DNA of 64,000 nucleotides from Echinarachnius parma (Eukaryota > Echinodermata > Echinoidea > Clypeasteroida > Echinarachniidae): positions 1-64,000 of the forward strand of contig JBAMJV010007129.1 in the NCBI GenBank assembly GCA_037951105.1, given 5' to 3'. This document shows positions 1 to 10,593 of this stretch, piece by piece. The translations under genes and the position numbers were made by a program. The notes beneath the pieces are model-generated. The model made no database searches, was not told the DNA's origin, and was given only the letters and a program-made list of their open reading frames with translations. The stretch's first letter is position 1. Each line of letters starts with the position of its first letter.

Positions 1-729
1 CAAGCATACATTGGGGGAAAAATATCTTTGTATTATTTAATCTCAATGCATATTTTGAGTGAGCATCATATGTAGCATAATGAAAATAAATGAATAATAT
101 TTCAGATACTAAATCAAAGAAATATTGGGAAACAGTCAAACATTTGGGGGTGTGGTCCCACCTTCATGAATCAAGCCTTTATGTGGACTTTGACCTTGTT
201 AAGAATGCAGGAGGAATCTTCTATCTCTACTTCAATAGATAACATCCTTAATTTTCTCAAGTCATTCATTTAATCTCAACGACTCCGGGCATCTTATCTT
301 GAATACCACTTCTTAGATCTAATTCTTTCTAAATTGCAGAGTTACCTAATGATAGCGTTGATACGCGCTTGCACTTGTAAGATGTCTCGCCCTTATCCTT
401 AGTATCCAGAAACCAGAGTGAGCAAAGTTTGAGCAAAGTTTACATGTTTAATGGCCGAGAATAAACAATTGTCTGAAAAGGAAACAAATACATGCCACAT
501 GTCCCATATACAGTGAATAGATTATCTTGATATTCATTGTCAATAGATTCACATTATAATCTCATTTTAGGCACCGAACATGCACAAAATCTTAATCCAA
601 GACATGTAAAATAAGGATTTTTTTGCCATTAATTCATTGGCATTCAGCCAATCATAACTCCATCATTTTTACATCTAAATAACATGAAACAATTTGCTTT
701 ATTCAAATGAGGATCTAGATCTTTTTCTG

Positions 730-1195
730 TAAAACTCTTTTATCAGATGACAACTTTCACAGATACATGTAGATCTGCATTGGATATGAGCAATCCCTTG
801 ATAGTACATGAAAACAGTGTATTATCTTCACATCATTTGATCACTATTTTTTCCCCCACCACCAATATGCAAGTTATATATTTTCTCTGTATTTTATTGA
901 AAGTCTAGATTTCTCTCTGATTATCTCTTTATAAATGACATGATTCTTCACAGCATATATGCCGTGGACTTGAGTCGTTCCTTGGTCGTTGTGAGTCATT
1001 GTGTACTCTTTCACATCAGTATGACCAGTTCCAGGCATATCTTACAACATTTATCCACCAATCTTCATGGGATTGTAATTTTCTCTGTATTCTATTGAAG
1101 TCTAGATTCCAGTTCTGATACCTCTTTATAAGACGACATGATTCTTTCTATGTTCAGCATCTGCAGTGGATGTGAGCAGTCCCTTGGCCGTGTGA
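730..1195 (-). repeat. Three decayed tandem copies of an ABCD exon
   Basis: Three segments (about 730-830, 915-1010 and 1095-1195) resemble each other and the exon-like segment at 1290-1435. Each carries the same order of words on the minus strand: a stretch like LLTSTADA, then ERIM, then a version of SSYKEV followed by a shared tail (RC of 'gtctagatt'). In ALD transporters this corresponds to the segment after the last membrane helices (family motif ADAIERIMSSYKEV). The 1095-1195 copy retains SSYKEVSEL best but has an indel before it. The spacing is about 180-200 bp. They look like tandem duplications of one exon plus flanks that have since decayed. Which copy is the functional exon cannot be told from the window. 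Confidence 0.6.
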
Positions 1196-1289
1196 AGCCT
1201 TACAAATGCTCTCAATTTCAGTCATTTCCTTAACATTTTTTCTCCACCATCTCTCTGTGGGATTATATATTTTCTCTGTATTCCTTTTA

Positions 1290-1716
1290 AAGTCTAGATT
1301 CAAAGTCTGATTAACTCTTTATAGAGATCATGATTCTTTCCACAGCATCTGCAGTGACGTGAGCAGTCCTTGGCCGTTGTAAAACCTTGCGTTCGCAGGC
1401 TGACCTACTCACTCTCAGTCAGCTCTTGTCATCTGAAAATAACAGGAGGAACTAATTAACCCCTACCCAAGAACTATTTCAAGCAACATCAATCTCTATT
1501 TTTGGCAAAATTACAACAATTTGGCCAACATCCTTATAACTTCAGCCTGTTTTGCATAACTATCAAAATAGGGTGGAAAACTTCCCCTTTTAAATAATCG
1601 TTAGTCTATTGACACATTATGCTGCTTGTCATGATGTTGCAAATCTGATCATCCTGATCACAAATACTTTTTATTTTCGATTTTAAGTATACATCAATTA
1701 AGTTCTGAGTGTTTGT

Positions 1717-1758
<42 letters not shown>

Positions 1759-3966
1759 TGTCTCCAGTCTGTTGGAGTGTGAGTGCGAACTAACCTGCAG
1801 CTGTGGTCCGGTGCAGGTCAGATAGGTATGGCCACCATGATCATTCCTGTTGCAGACCACAGGTACTCATCATGGAACTGCTCCAGCATGACATACCACA
1901 GGCGCTTCCGGAATATCAACATGCATCTGTTTTTTCAGCGAGTAGAACTTACTCAGCAGATTGGAGTGTTCTATCTGGTCAGAAAGATACATTAGTTAAC
2001 AAATGATGAGGTTCTCACTGAAAATGGAAGTGGAACAATAACTAAATTAGGGAATTATTGACATATATTTGTTTCTAGAACTTGCGGACATGCAATGATA
2101 TACCAGAGCACTGCCGAATATCACAGCATCTGTTATTGATCGAGTAGAAACATTCCACAGCAGATTGAGTGTTAAAATCCAACCTGATGGGAGGGAAGTT
2201 TAGCCCTTTATCTATTTAAGGGAATCAAATACCTATCAATCAAAACAAAAACATGCAGGACTTGCAGGTGATTGGATTCAGTAACTTTGAGGTTGTACTT
2301 TTAGAATGGCATTGAGAGGAAGGCAGTGCTTGCTTCCAATTTATGAATAAGATTAGAGAGGTTTCGGGTAGAATAGTGAATTTTCAATATATTCACAGAG
2401 CAACTCCCCCACCCCCTGGGGGGGGATGCCCACTTGTCACAAACTGGGCATCAAAGGCCCTATGTCTATATGTGACCTTTTACACGATAAACCTTACAAA
2501 GTCAGTAGGTCACCAACCTCATGGCCACTGTAGAAAGCAATCTCCTCGGCATTGGCGATGACCCTTGAGTGCACGAAGCGAAGCTGTCCCCTTGCGGTGA
2601 GCCTCCTCGGCACAAGCTTGCCGAATCTCTGGGAGGACGTCATCCGGAGGATCTTGGCTGTCAGGATGAGGACTCCTCCTCCAAGGAAGCCCGGGATGTT
2701 GTGCCTGTAGAAAAGAGGGAAAATTGGGTATATTGACTTTTTAGGGATAAATGAAAAAGATTAAAACATTTTATCAGGGCTTGCCCTTAGTGGCGGCCTG
2801 GGTGCCAATGGCCAATAGAAATGTCCTATGCTTTGGCCACTAGAAGCTCTAGAGTCTAGGATCTAAACACATTTAGTTGTTTTGTTTAAATTGTAAAATT
2901 ATTATATAATCAACACTAATGCAATTGTAGCACCACCGGGGGGGGGGGGGGGTGATGGGGGGGGGGGGGGGGTGTGATTGGGGGGGGGGGGGTAGATGGG
3001 GGGGGGGGGGGGAGAGGGGTGTAGGAACTATGATGATTACTCAAATATTCATAACAAATTATAAGTTTAAAGGATAAAAAAGGACCATTTGGTACCTGCA
3101 AATATCTGAAGTGATTGAGGGTGGATGGCATGAGTAAACTAAGATTTGTGTAGATTTATTATATTACCAGCATTTCCTTGTCTAGCAAGACGACATAGAG
3201 CAATCGTCATCATCACCAACGTCCAGAATCAGGCTTGGTCAGGCTCGAATTACAAGATGGGCGACAGGATTCACAGAAAGTGGTGACGTCTTCCGTAAGA
3301 TTCTGGTCAGCATTTGACAAGCGACTGTCCAAATTGCCAACACGATAGTAGGTTTGATTCTTGAAATACATCTGTACGAATGCTCAACTTGTCTGGAACG
3401 AAAGGCAAGCGCGAGGTTGGACTCGACGAAGCGGATTGCACTGTTGAAAAAAGTGGCGGAACGGCAGACCTAGCCATTTTGCAATTTCAATAGGAAATCC
3501 TCTCATATCCTTGTCGACGATGGTCCTCACCATCTCTCCTTCCAAACGGGCGACATATATCGACAGGAAACGTCCTCGTCACTAGACTGATTGTGTGCAA
3601 GAATAAGATTCCAAATTCTTTGCTCCAGAATCCTGGCAAGATGATTCGTATAAGGCGGAGTAATCTGCGATAAAAGTCCCTCCCAACTGATGTGGAAGTT
3701 TCTTTTGTTCTGTGCCGCATGTTGTGGACTACAATCGGTCTGATCTCCTTTTGTAATTTCTGACTTTTCAGTCCCATTTGAGTGTTGTCTCCTACTGTAA
3801 AGGCAGGAGCACTCTTCGCGAGCCGCGCCCGAGAAGACCGCCGAGACCAGCCCGATGGAGAATGCTCGGCTCCGTTTCAAACGATAAGCAACAAACAACG
3901 CAACTGCAATGCCCCCAATCACCTTCGGATTTCTAACATTTCTGATGCTTGTATTAATCGAGACAT
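1290..3966 (-). CDS. ABCD1/2-like peroxisomal ABC half-transporter, 5' exons, frame-broken and incomplete
   Basis: ALD-family half-transporters import very-long-chain fatty acyl-CoA into peroxisomes as dimers; this window holds only membrane-domain exons. Exon a (3168-3966) starts at a possible ATG at 3966, has an N-terminal hydrophobic stretch ([15 protein letters not shown]) and family motifs such as [35 protein letters not shown] and [19 protein letters not shown]. Exon b (2518-2704) has [22 protein letters not shown] split by a clean donor. Exon c (1795-1974) begins [13 protein letters not shown] and contains [20 protein letters not shown]. Exon d (about 1290-1435) contains [13 protein letters not shown]. 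Splice sites flank a/b/c correctly, but at least five one- or two-base indels break the frame while amino acids stay conserved. The ATP-binding domain lies left of the window. It is either a recent pseudogene or a gene in a poorly polished stretch. Confidence 0.75.
1717..1759. repeat. (GT)n microsatellite
   Basis: Uninterrupted GT dinucleotides ending in a short GTGCGCGTG variant, lying in the intron just 3' of ABCD exon c on the minus strand. Confidence 0.95.
2085..2165 (-). repeat. Decayed copy of ABCD exon c
   Basis: This segment aligns base for base, with scattered substitutions and small indels, to the middle of exon c (about 1880-1970): both share the words around ccgaatatca, catctgtt, gagtagaa and cagcagattg. 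It sits about 200 bp upstream of exon c in transcript order. It carries stops in all useful frames. It is another local exon duplication rather than a separate gene. Confidence 0.6.
2936..3012. repeat. Interrupted poly-G tract
   Basis: Four long runs of G separated by short TGATG/TGTGATT/TAGAT spacers, in the intron between ABCD exons a and b. Proline-rich reading frames on the minus strand here are translation of the homopolymer and are not genes. Confidence 0.9.
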
Positions 3967-4006
3967 GATTTCGTATTTGTCACTTTTACCTATTCACCAC
4001 TGTTAA

Positions 4007-4856
4007 AATTACTCTGAATGATGGCTAAATGGGAATTCTTGTTGATAGCACATCGTCATCCGTGTGATGTTGATAATTGAGAATGTACGCCATATCAAAG
4101 ACACTACATCATGTTTCAAGGGGGATATGCACAGTGTATGCAAACAGGGTACGTTGGTAAATGCATACATGTACCGTATTACATCGGGTATACGATTGTT
4201 ATTGTTCATTGCATGTGTTTGTATGGCCTCCACCGACGCAGGTGGCAGCTATATAGCCTACGGCGCCGGGTGTGAAATCGAAACCAACATCGATCGACCT
4301 TTACTCCTCTCCCCCTACCCCCACGGCCACCCCCCCCCCCCCCCTTTCACTACCTACAAAAGATTTATGAAGAAGAATTATGCTCGCTGATGAACCTCTT
4401 GTTTGAATCACCATGCTCTAAAATTACTCATAATAACTCCTAATCCTATTCTATATTATCCTAACCTCCCCCGGGGGGAGGGGGGGGGGGGATGTCACTC
4501 CCAAGATGACTGGCTACGCCCGCGTCCAAAAAAAGCGTCGAAAGGGTATCATTTTCAGCTATAAGGCGTCGTCGACGTTTTCCTTTAAAAAAAGGGGTGG
4601 TTTTCAGCACTCATTAGAAAAATCCACAAAAGCTAGGTACCTTTGCCACTAATTCCAGGTGTCCGTCGTCGACGTTTTCCTTTTAAAAGGGTTGGTTTTC
4701 AGCACCCATTACATACATTTTAGAAGAAAAAAGGTTGATGGACACGGGTGCATGGGTAGCACTTTTGTATGAGAGTGACCCCCCCCCCCCCCCCCCGGGA
4801 TCCTAACCACCCTAATCCGAACTCAAGTTTACCAAAAGTTAGGATTATATTATAGT
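4007..4856. other. Upstream region of ABCD gene: homopolymer C/G and a two-copy 100 bp repeat
   Basis: No gene is seen. The segment has poly-C runs near 4330 and 4780, a G run near 4485, and a direct repeat of about 100 bp (4568-4625 and 4670-4715) whose units begin gtcgtcgacgttttcctt and include ggttttcagcac. It would include the ABCD promoter if the start at 3966 is right, but no core promoter element is convincing. Confidence 0.6.
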
Positions 4857-5391
4857 GTTGAGTATTGGTATTTCCCAAAGTGCCCCCGATATTTTTTTGT
4901 GAGATAATGAAAAACTGACTGTCAAATTCGAAACAACATACAATTTTAATGACAGAATAAACTTTATTTGATCAAAATCGGTTCAGAAACGGCTGAAATA
5001 TCCATAAATATATTTTTATTCAAAATGTTTTTCACCGGCAATCACCGGGCGATATTTAGAATTTTTAGACAAATTTCAAAAAATGCTAGAAGACTTCTTT
5101 GAAAAAAATCAGAATACGTTTTTAAAAAGTCGTTGATGATATTTCTATTGAATCATTATTTTAACAAACATTAAATGCACAATTTTGTATGAAAAAAGGC
5201 TAAAACCAATGATTTTTTTTAAATAGCGCCCTCTTGAGTTGTAACGGCTCTTTTTGAATGATAACAGGGGTTTTACTTAGTCGTTTGTAATTGTGTATAC
5301 TTTTCGAGCATGGTGAAGTTATAACTATTACTTTGTACCGTAATGGTGCAGGTTTTGGTTACTAAAGTTAAGTTTGACCAATACTCAACTA
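4857..5391. mobile_element. MITE family 2 (TTAAAGGGGTAGTTTAGT type), diverged copy
   Basis: About 535 bp with inverted ends (tgagtattggta at the left; taccaa-like gaccaatactcaac at the right). Internal sequence is collinear with the better preserved copy at 9376-9924, including gaaaaactgactgtc, cggttcagaaacggctgaaatatc and gcgccctcttg. No coding capacity, so non-autonomous. Partial relatives lie at 15617-15735, 25395-25600, 26845-26912 and 27975-28135. Confidence 0.8.
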
Positions 5392-6148
5392 TCCTGCTCA
5401 TGGGCAATTTAATTCAGTTTAAATCCCTATTCAAATATTTAATTACGTGTATCTTGCTATTTTCAATGTGTTCTACTGCCTTTAAATGATTTAATTACAT
5501 ATGTCGCCCTCTCTTTTTAATATTTCTCTCTCTTCTCTTGCTTTTTCTTTTTCACTTTTTCTTCTCCTTTTCTCCCTCTCTCTTTTATTTAATTTATATA
5601 TAATGAACATATTTGGAAATTCATTGTCTCATTGTCTCATCCGGGAATGCCCATGCTGGGCACTGTTCTTGGTTGATTGTTCGGTTATGAGGGGCGTATC
5701 TTTGTGTGTGCATGTGTGTGTGCGCGTGAGTGTGTGTGTGTGCTTGTGTATGGGTGTGTGCGTCGGCTGGTGAGGGGTGTGTTTGGGGAAGAGTGCATGT
5801 GTGGGTGCGTGTGTGTGTGTGTGTTTGTGTGTGAATGATCATAGGGGGAGGAGTGCCCTAGTATGGGGATTCCTGGATGGGACTGAGCTCGAGTTAAGTT
5901 TAATTATGCACATACTTCTGTCCCTTGAGCTTTTTCTCTCTCTCTCTCTCTCTCACTCTCTCTCCCTCTAAACAATTGTAAGTGATATTTATTCGTACTG
6001 TATAATTTGTATGTTATGTATAATTGTGATATTTGTTTTACTGATTTTGACTTTTGCACACATTTGTTTAATGTCCGGCAACAAATTTTATGTTATTGTA
6101 TTTTAACGTGACAATAAATTATCTATATCTATATCTATATATATCCCT
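5392..6148. other. Low-complexity stretch, possible retroelement 3' end
   Basis: The stretch is CT-rich at 5505-5590, GT-rich at 5700-5835, holds (TC)n at 5935-5967, and ends in tatcta repeats at 6120-6143. The last part reads like the 3' tail of a CR1/L2-type element on the plus strand (gtgacaataaattatctatatc followed by a short tandem tail), but no reverse-transcriptase coding sequence is present to confirm it. No gene seen. Confidence 0.4.
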
Positions 6149-6706
6149 TTAAAGGACAATGAAATCCAGACAAATTGTTGTATGCACTATAAGACACTAA
6201 ATATAATTAATAGTCTCTGAAAATTTGAGCACAATCCGTCAAGAAATAAGAAAACTATGGCTCTTTAAAAAGAGCCATGTATTTCTTCGAGTGACTCAAA
6301 TTGGCAACGCACTCTGGCAAAGTTGTGGACAACTCCCCATACATTTTGTACACAAAATTTCAGTTTTGTTCAATTTTCTCAAAATTTATGTAAATACCCT
6401 TCGTTCGAGTTCAACATATGTTTTGTAGAATGCTTTTATACATAACATATCATGAGTTGGGGGAATGGGAAAATGTGACTATGAAGAAAACTGTAAAAAT
6501 GGGAACAAAAACATATGGGGAGTTGTCCACACACTTATCAGAGTGCGTTGCCAATTTGAGTTACCCATAGGAATAAATGGACATCTTCAAAGAGCCGTAG
6601 TTTTCCTGTTTCTTACCCGATTATGCTCTAACTTTCAGAAATTATACTTCTTAATCTCTTCAAGACTATGAAAGCAACATTTTGCTTGGGTTTCATTGCC
6701 CTTTAA
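6149..6706. mobile_element. MITE family 3 with long inverted repeats
   Basis: The ends are inverted copies: TTAAAGGACAATGAAATCC at the left and its complement (ggtttcattgccctttaa) at the right. Long inner inverted arms follow: the gagtgcgttgccaatttgag and gggagttgtccac words occur in both orientations. The element is flanked by TTAA and has no coding capacity. TTAA target sites are used by piggyBac and Kolobok superfamilies; which one mobilised it is unknown. Confidence 0.85.
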
Positions 6707-6939
6707 TGTTGGGATTAGGGTTATAGGGTATGAGGGATCGCGGTCAGGATTAGAGTAATTATGAGCTCTTATAGAATTGTTTGGACAGGTAAAATCCATG
6801 TGTCTTTCCAGTGACAAATAAGTGGTTCAAAACATGTACTGCTGATTTTTACTGCGCTGTTTAGTGTATTTCGTTATGCTTACATTTTGTTTTGCATTGT
6901 CTTGCATTGTATGTCAAATTAGTGCATAGGGACCCTGGC

Positions 6940-7295
6940 CCGTAGCCAGGGGGTGCGTCACGCACCCCCCTCCCACACACACACATTCAGAAAGGTCCAC
7001 TTTTGACCGGTCTCGAGTCCACTTAGTATCGGTCTCAGACCATCTAAACCAATGGTCTCGGACCACCCCCCTACCCCCCCCCCCCCCCCCCGATTACACA
7101 AGTCACCCAGTGGTCTCGGCCTCGGTCGCGAACATTTTTGAGCCAGACACCCCCCCCCCCCCCCCCCCCCTTACATGACTCTCAACCAGTGGTCTCGGTC
7201 TCGCCCACGTTCGGTCTCGGTCCTTGTTTTGTAAATACCGCACAACCCCCCCCCCCCCCCCCCCACCGCCCCCCGCACACCCGGCCTTGAAAAAT
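6940..7295. repeat. Dispersed 'ggtctcggtc' repeat, copy 1
   Basis: A low-complexity repeat with alternating long C runs and words such as ggtctcgg, attcagaaaggtccactttt and aaccaatggtctcgg. A second, nested copy lies at 14848-15870. It starts with an inverted pair (gggggtgcg...cgcaccccc). No coding capacity; element type unknown. Confidence 0.7.
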
Positions 7296-8055
7296 CCTTG
7301 TTACATAAGTGGCAAAGTATTACGTACTTAGTTATGTTTTATTTCACCAAATTAATTAACATGCAACACATACATGCATATCATGGAAATGGGAGTTTAA
7401 ACAGTACAATAACAATTATTACCTACACACAAATATTTCAGTTCACATAAAAAACATACATACATAAATATACATCCATACATACATACACCCATACATA
7501 CCTACATGGTGAAATACCTCCCAAAGTGAGGACATTAATCTCTAATACCATACATAAAACGCATAATCCATGGTAGTGAGGACATGTCCTCACATTCATA
7601 TACACAGATGTGTATGTCCTGATATTTATAGTATATTTATTGTGTGTATGCAATAATCCGAGGACATGTCCTCACATGTATAACACATTCCAGTACTATG
7701 TGTATCGCTATACATAAAGTGTAAAAGAGTTTTTTTAAATAAAAAATATGTAAAAGAGGACTTTGGCGCTATGACCACAGGAGAAAGAGCCCCCCCCCCC
7801 CCCCCCCCCTCTTTAAAGGCGTTACAATGTGAGGGCATGAGAAATGTCCTCAGATGTCATGTTTGTAGAGATTTATGTCCTCATATTGTATGGTATTAAG
7901 ATACATACATACATACATATATACGCATACACACTCATACACCCATTATACAGTATATACAATCAATATCCACAAACATTCACGCAATATAAAATATAAA
8001 TCACTTTGTCCTTTATAGCAACAATTATTTTGGGGATATTCTCTAACAAAAGCTC
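7296..8055. other. AT-rich intergenic stretch with GAGGACATGTCCTC palindromes
   Basis: No gene. It contains ATAC-type short repeats (7460-7500, 7893-7920) and two perfect 14 bp palindromes GAGGACATGTCCTC at 7578-7591 and 7660-7673. Related, less perfect words occur near 7530, 7613, 7845 and 7878. Confidence 0.6.
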
Positions 8056-8645
8056 AGGGGCGGATCTAGCTTTTTGCTAAGGGGGGGGGGGGGGGGTTGA
8101 CCCAATGACGATGCGGATCGTCGTCCACGAGCCGCGTAGCGGCGAGGCGATTTTTTGTGGCTATTTTGAACCCCCGTAAGTGACGTTTTCCTGGCTTCTA
8201 CGTACTAACACAATTCCATAAAAAGCATGCAGTGCATGATAAATCAAGTTATATCCAGAGTTATCATGTGTTTGGTTAAGTTAGTTGAATATCTTCTCAC
8301 ACTATTTGCACTTGAAAGGTTTCTCTCCAGTGTGCGTTCTTTCTTTGTGGTCTAACTCTAACCACTTGGTCGGACCTCTCTTTGGGGAAATCAATGGCTG
8401 GTTAATATTTCAGTGAGTCTATAGACTGAGCACACAGTAGGGGGGGGGGGAGGGGGGTTGGATCTAGCTTTTTGCTAAGGGGGGGGGGGGGTTGACCCAA
8501 TGGCGATGCGGATACTGTGTGTGTCTGGACACATGATGGCGTTTTTCTATGCGCATCACATTTTCACTTGGCAGCCCAAGGGGGGGGGGGGGGGGGGGGT
8601 TTAAAACCCCTACCCCCCCCCCCCCCGTAGATCCGCCACTGAAGC
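8056..8645. mobile_element. DNA transposon remnant with CAGGGGCGGATCTA ends
   Basis: The left end cAGGGGCGGATCTAGCTTTT and the right end AGATCCGCCACTG are inverted. Short aagct words flank both ends. The inner block gatctagctttttgctaaggg...ttgacccaatg is itself repeated (8065-8120 and 8460-8512), so the element contains an internal duplication. It carries a C2H2 zinc-finger fragment (8278-8360) and long G/C homopolymers. No transposase is seen. Confidence 0.7.
8278..8360 (-). pseudogene. C2H2 zinc-finger gene fragment
   Basis: On the minus strand the sequence reads ERTHTGEKPFKCK, then a stop in place of the usual Tyr/Phe, then CEKIF. RTHTGEKPF is the standard linker between C2H2 fingers, and C-x2-C spacing follows (FKCK-stop-CEK). 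Only one linker and half a finger remain. It lies inside the transposon-like element at 8056-8645, so it was probably captured by it. Confidence 0.75.
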
Positions 8646-8651
8646 TCGAAC

Positions 8652-9066
8652 TTAAAGGGTACCACCACCCAAAACTAATATTTGTATAATAGAAAGGTAA
8701 CATCTTTAGTATTCCATTCCATCAACAAGTTCACAAAAATATGTTTGCAGAAAAAAAAAAAAAAATTGGAAACCGCATCACCATTCTAAAGCATGCGTTT
8801 ATGCGGTCTGAATTGTGTAGACTACCGCGGGTGCAGCAAGCGGATCGCTCGGAATTATATTGCCTACAAACGTACGCGTGAGTAAAATTGGGGCACTCGC
8901 AAACCAGGAACCAGGAAATAGTAGTGGTTCCGTAAGTGGTGGAAATTAATTGCTTTGTTTATGAATTACTCAACCCTTTGCAAAATGTTAGGTATCTATT
9001 TGATATCACAAAACATTACCAAAACATGTAGTAATGTGTTGTTATTTGCCCGGTGGTTCCCTTTAA
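8652..9066. mobile_element. MITE family 9 (TTAAAGGGTACCACC), copy 1
   Basis: About 415 bp bounded by TTAAAGGGTACCACCACCC and the inverted ggtggttccctttaa. The second copy, in opposite orientation, is at 20193-20613; both share gcatcaccattctaaagcatg, the ggttccgtaagtggtgg block and aaaatgttaggtatctatttgat. No coding capacity. Confidence 0.85.
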
Positions 9067-9375
9067 ATACCACATTGAGAGCTACACACGCCTCTTTACA
9101 CCTTATGTCTCTCACACACCCATTACGTGCTTACATAAATATGACCTAAAATAATAAAAACAAGGCATTTCGTCTCCTCATTTTGAACTTACAAGTTTGT
9201 ATTATATACAGGTAACCCTTCACCCAAGTGTATACTATTTATAATGATGGTTACAATTTCCAAATGCTAAAATAACAAGTTTTATTTCCGTGCTGCATGA
9301 CGACAAAGACAACGAAATTGCATTTCTTCTACTTATCATAATTATAATATCATGCATGACATAAATCGAATTACA

Positions 9376-9924
9376 TTAAAGGGGTAGTTTAGTTTTGGTA
9401 GAGAGGGCGCTGCACATCACAATTTTTTTGTGAGGTAATGAAAAACTGAGTGTCGAATTTGAGAGAACATGTAATTTTTATGGCAGAATAAACTTTATTT
9501 GGTCAAAATCGGTCCAGAAACGGCTGAAATATCAATAAATATAATTATCTGATCTTATAATTATTTGGGGCCCAAATAATTAGATGATTTTTTCAAAAAA
9601 TTCAAAAAATGCTTACACTTTTTCAAAAAATTTTAAAAGCGTTTTTTAAAATAGTTGTTGATGATCTATCTACCTAACCATTATTTCAATAAAAGATCAC
9701 ATGCATAATTTTGTATGAAAAATGGTTTAAACCAATGCCTTTTTAGAGAGCGCCCTCTTGTGTTTTAATGGCTCTTTTTGAATGATAACGGGCGTTTTAC
9801 ATAGTCGTTTGTAATTTTGTATACCTTTCGAGCATGGTGGAGTAATAACTATTAGTTTATAATGTTACTGTCCCGGTTTGGGGTACTAAAGTTCAGCCTT
9901 ACCAAAACTAAACTACCCCTTTAA
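9376..9924. mobile_element. MITE family 2, best preserved copy
   Basis: Bounded by TTAAAGGGGTAGTTTAGT and its inverted partner actaaactacccctttaa; the terminal repeat is about 25 bp. Internal sequence matches 4857-5391. No open reading frame. Inserted between the ABCD and subtilase genes. Confidence 0.9.
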
Positions 9925-10020
9925 TATAGAATATAACATGAAACCATTTTCATTGTATAGTCAAGGACGACCTATATATGGGGCCAGCTATATATTCTCT
10001 TTTTTGTATTACACACATAC

Positions 10021-10408
10021 TTAAATGGATCTAGTAACTTTGTTGACAAGTGCAAAAAATGATGCGTGGTTAATAAAATGTGTATTAATGCGATCTGATA
10101 TGTCCAGAAAGTAATGTGTGAAAATTTAAAGATAATTGGATGTTATTTGGCCGAGAAATGAGCGAAAATACAAAGTGATGTATTCATTTACTCATTGCAG
10201 TTACCTTGCACGGCTGAAAAGATCCCGTATATAATTTCATATCTGAACACTTCAATCGTAAATATCTTTTGAACGAAATGGAAATTTGAAAAAAACGAAA
10301 CCTGTCCTGTAGCTATTATTGTAAATACGAATAAAACAAGGTATGAGGGAACCGCTAAAATTCCAATTGGATTTTGAGGATTTGGACAATATCACTAATT
10401 CCTTTTAA
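10021..10408. mobile_element. MITE family 1 (TTAAAGGGATCTAGTAAC), copy 1
   Basis: About 390 bp, starting ttaaatggatctagtaac and ending with the inverted actaattccttttaa. Inner landmarks are tggccgag-aatgagcgaaaa, tgaacacttcaatcgtaaatatc and gagggaaccgctaaaattcc. It lies about 190 bp downstream of the subtilase stop codon and could fall in its 3' UTR. Other copies: 12636-13057, 16375-17024, 22893-23270, 23580-23930, 41385-41664, 58300-58613. Confidence 0.9.
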
Positions 10409-10593
10409 GGATTTGAAAATATATTCTGGATTAATAAAACGTATTAAAAACGCAAAAATCATAGCTCTCAATAACACCTGCACCCATACTAAGTTGGACT
10501 GGCTTAAGATGTTCTAAAGGACCATTTAAATCACTTTTCGTGCTAAACCCACACATTTGATATTTGCCTATCGTTTCCAGAAACGATCGCTCT

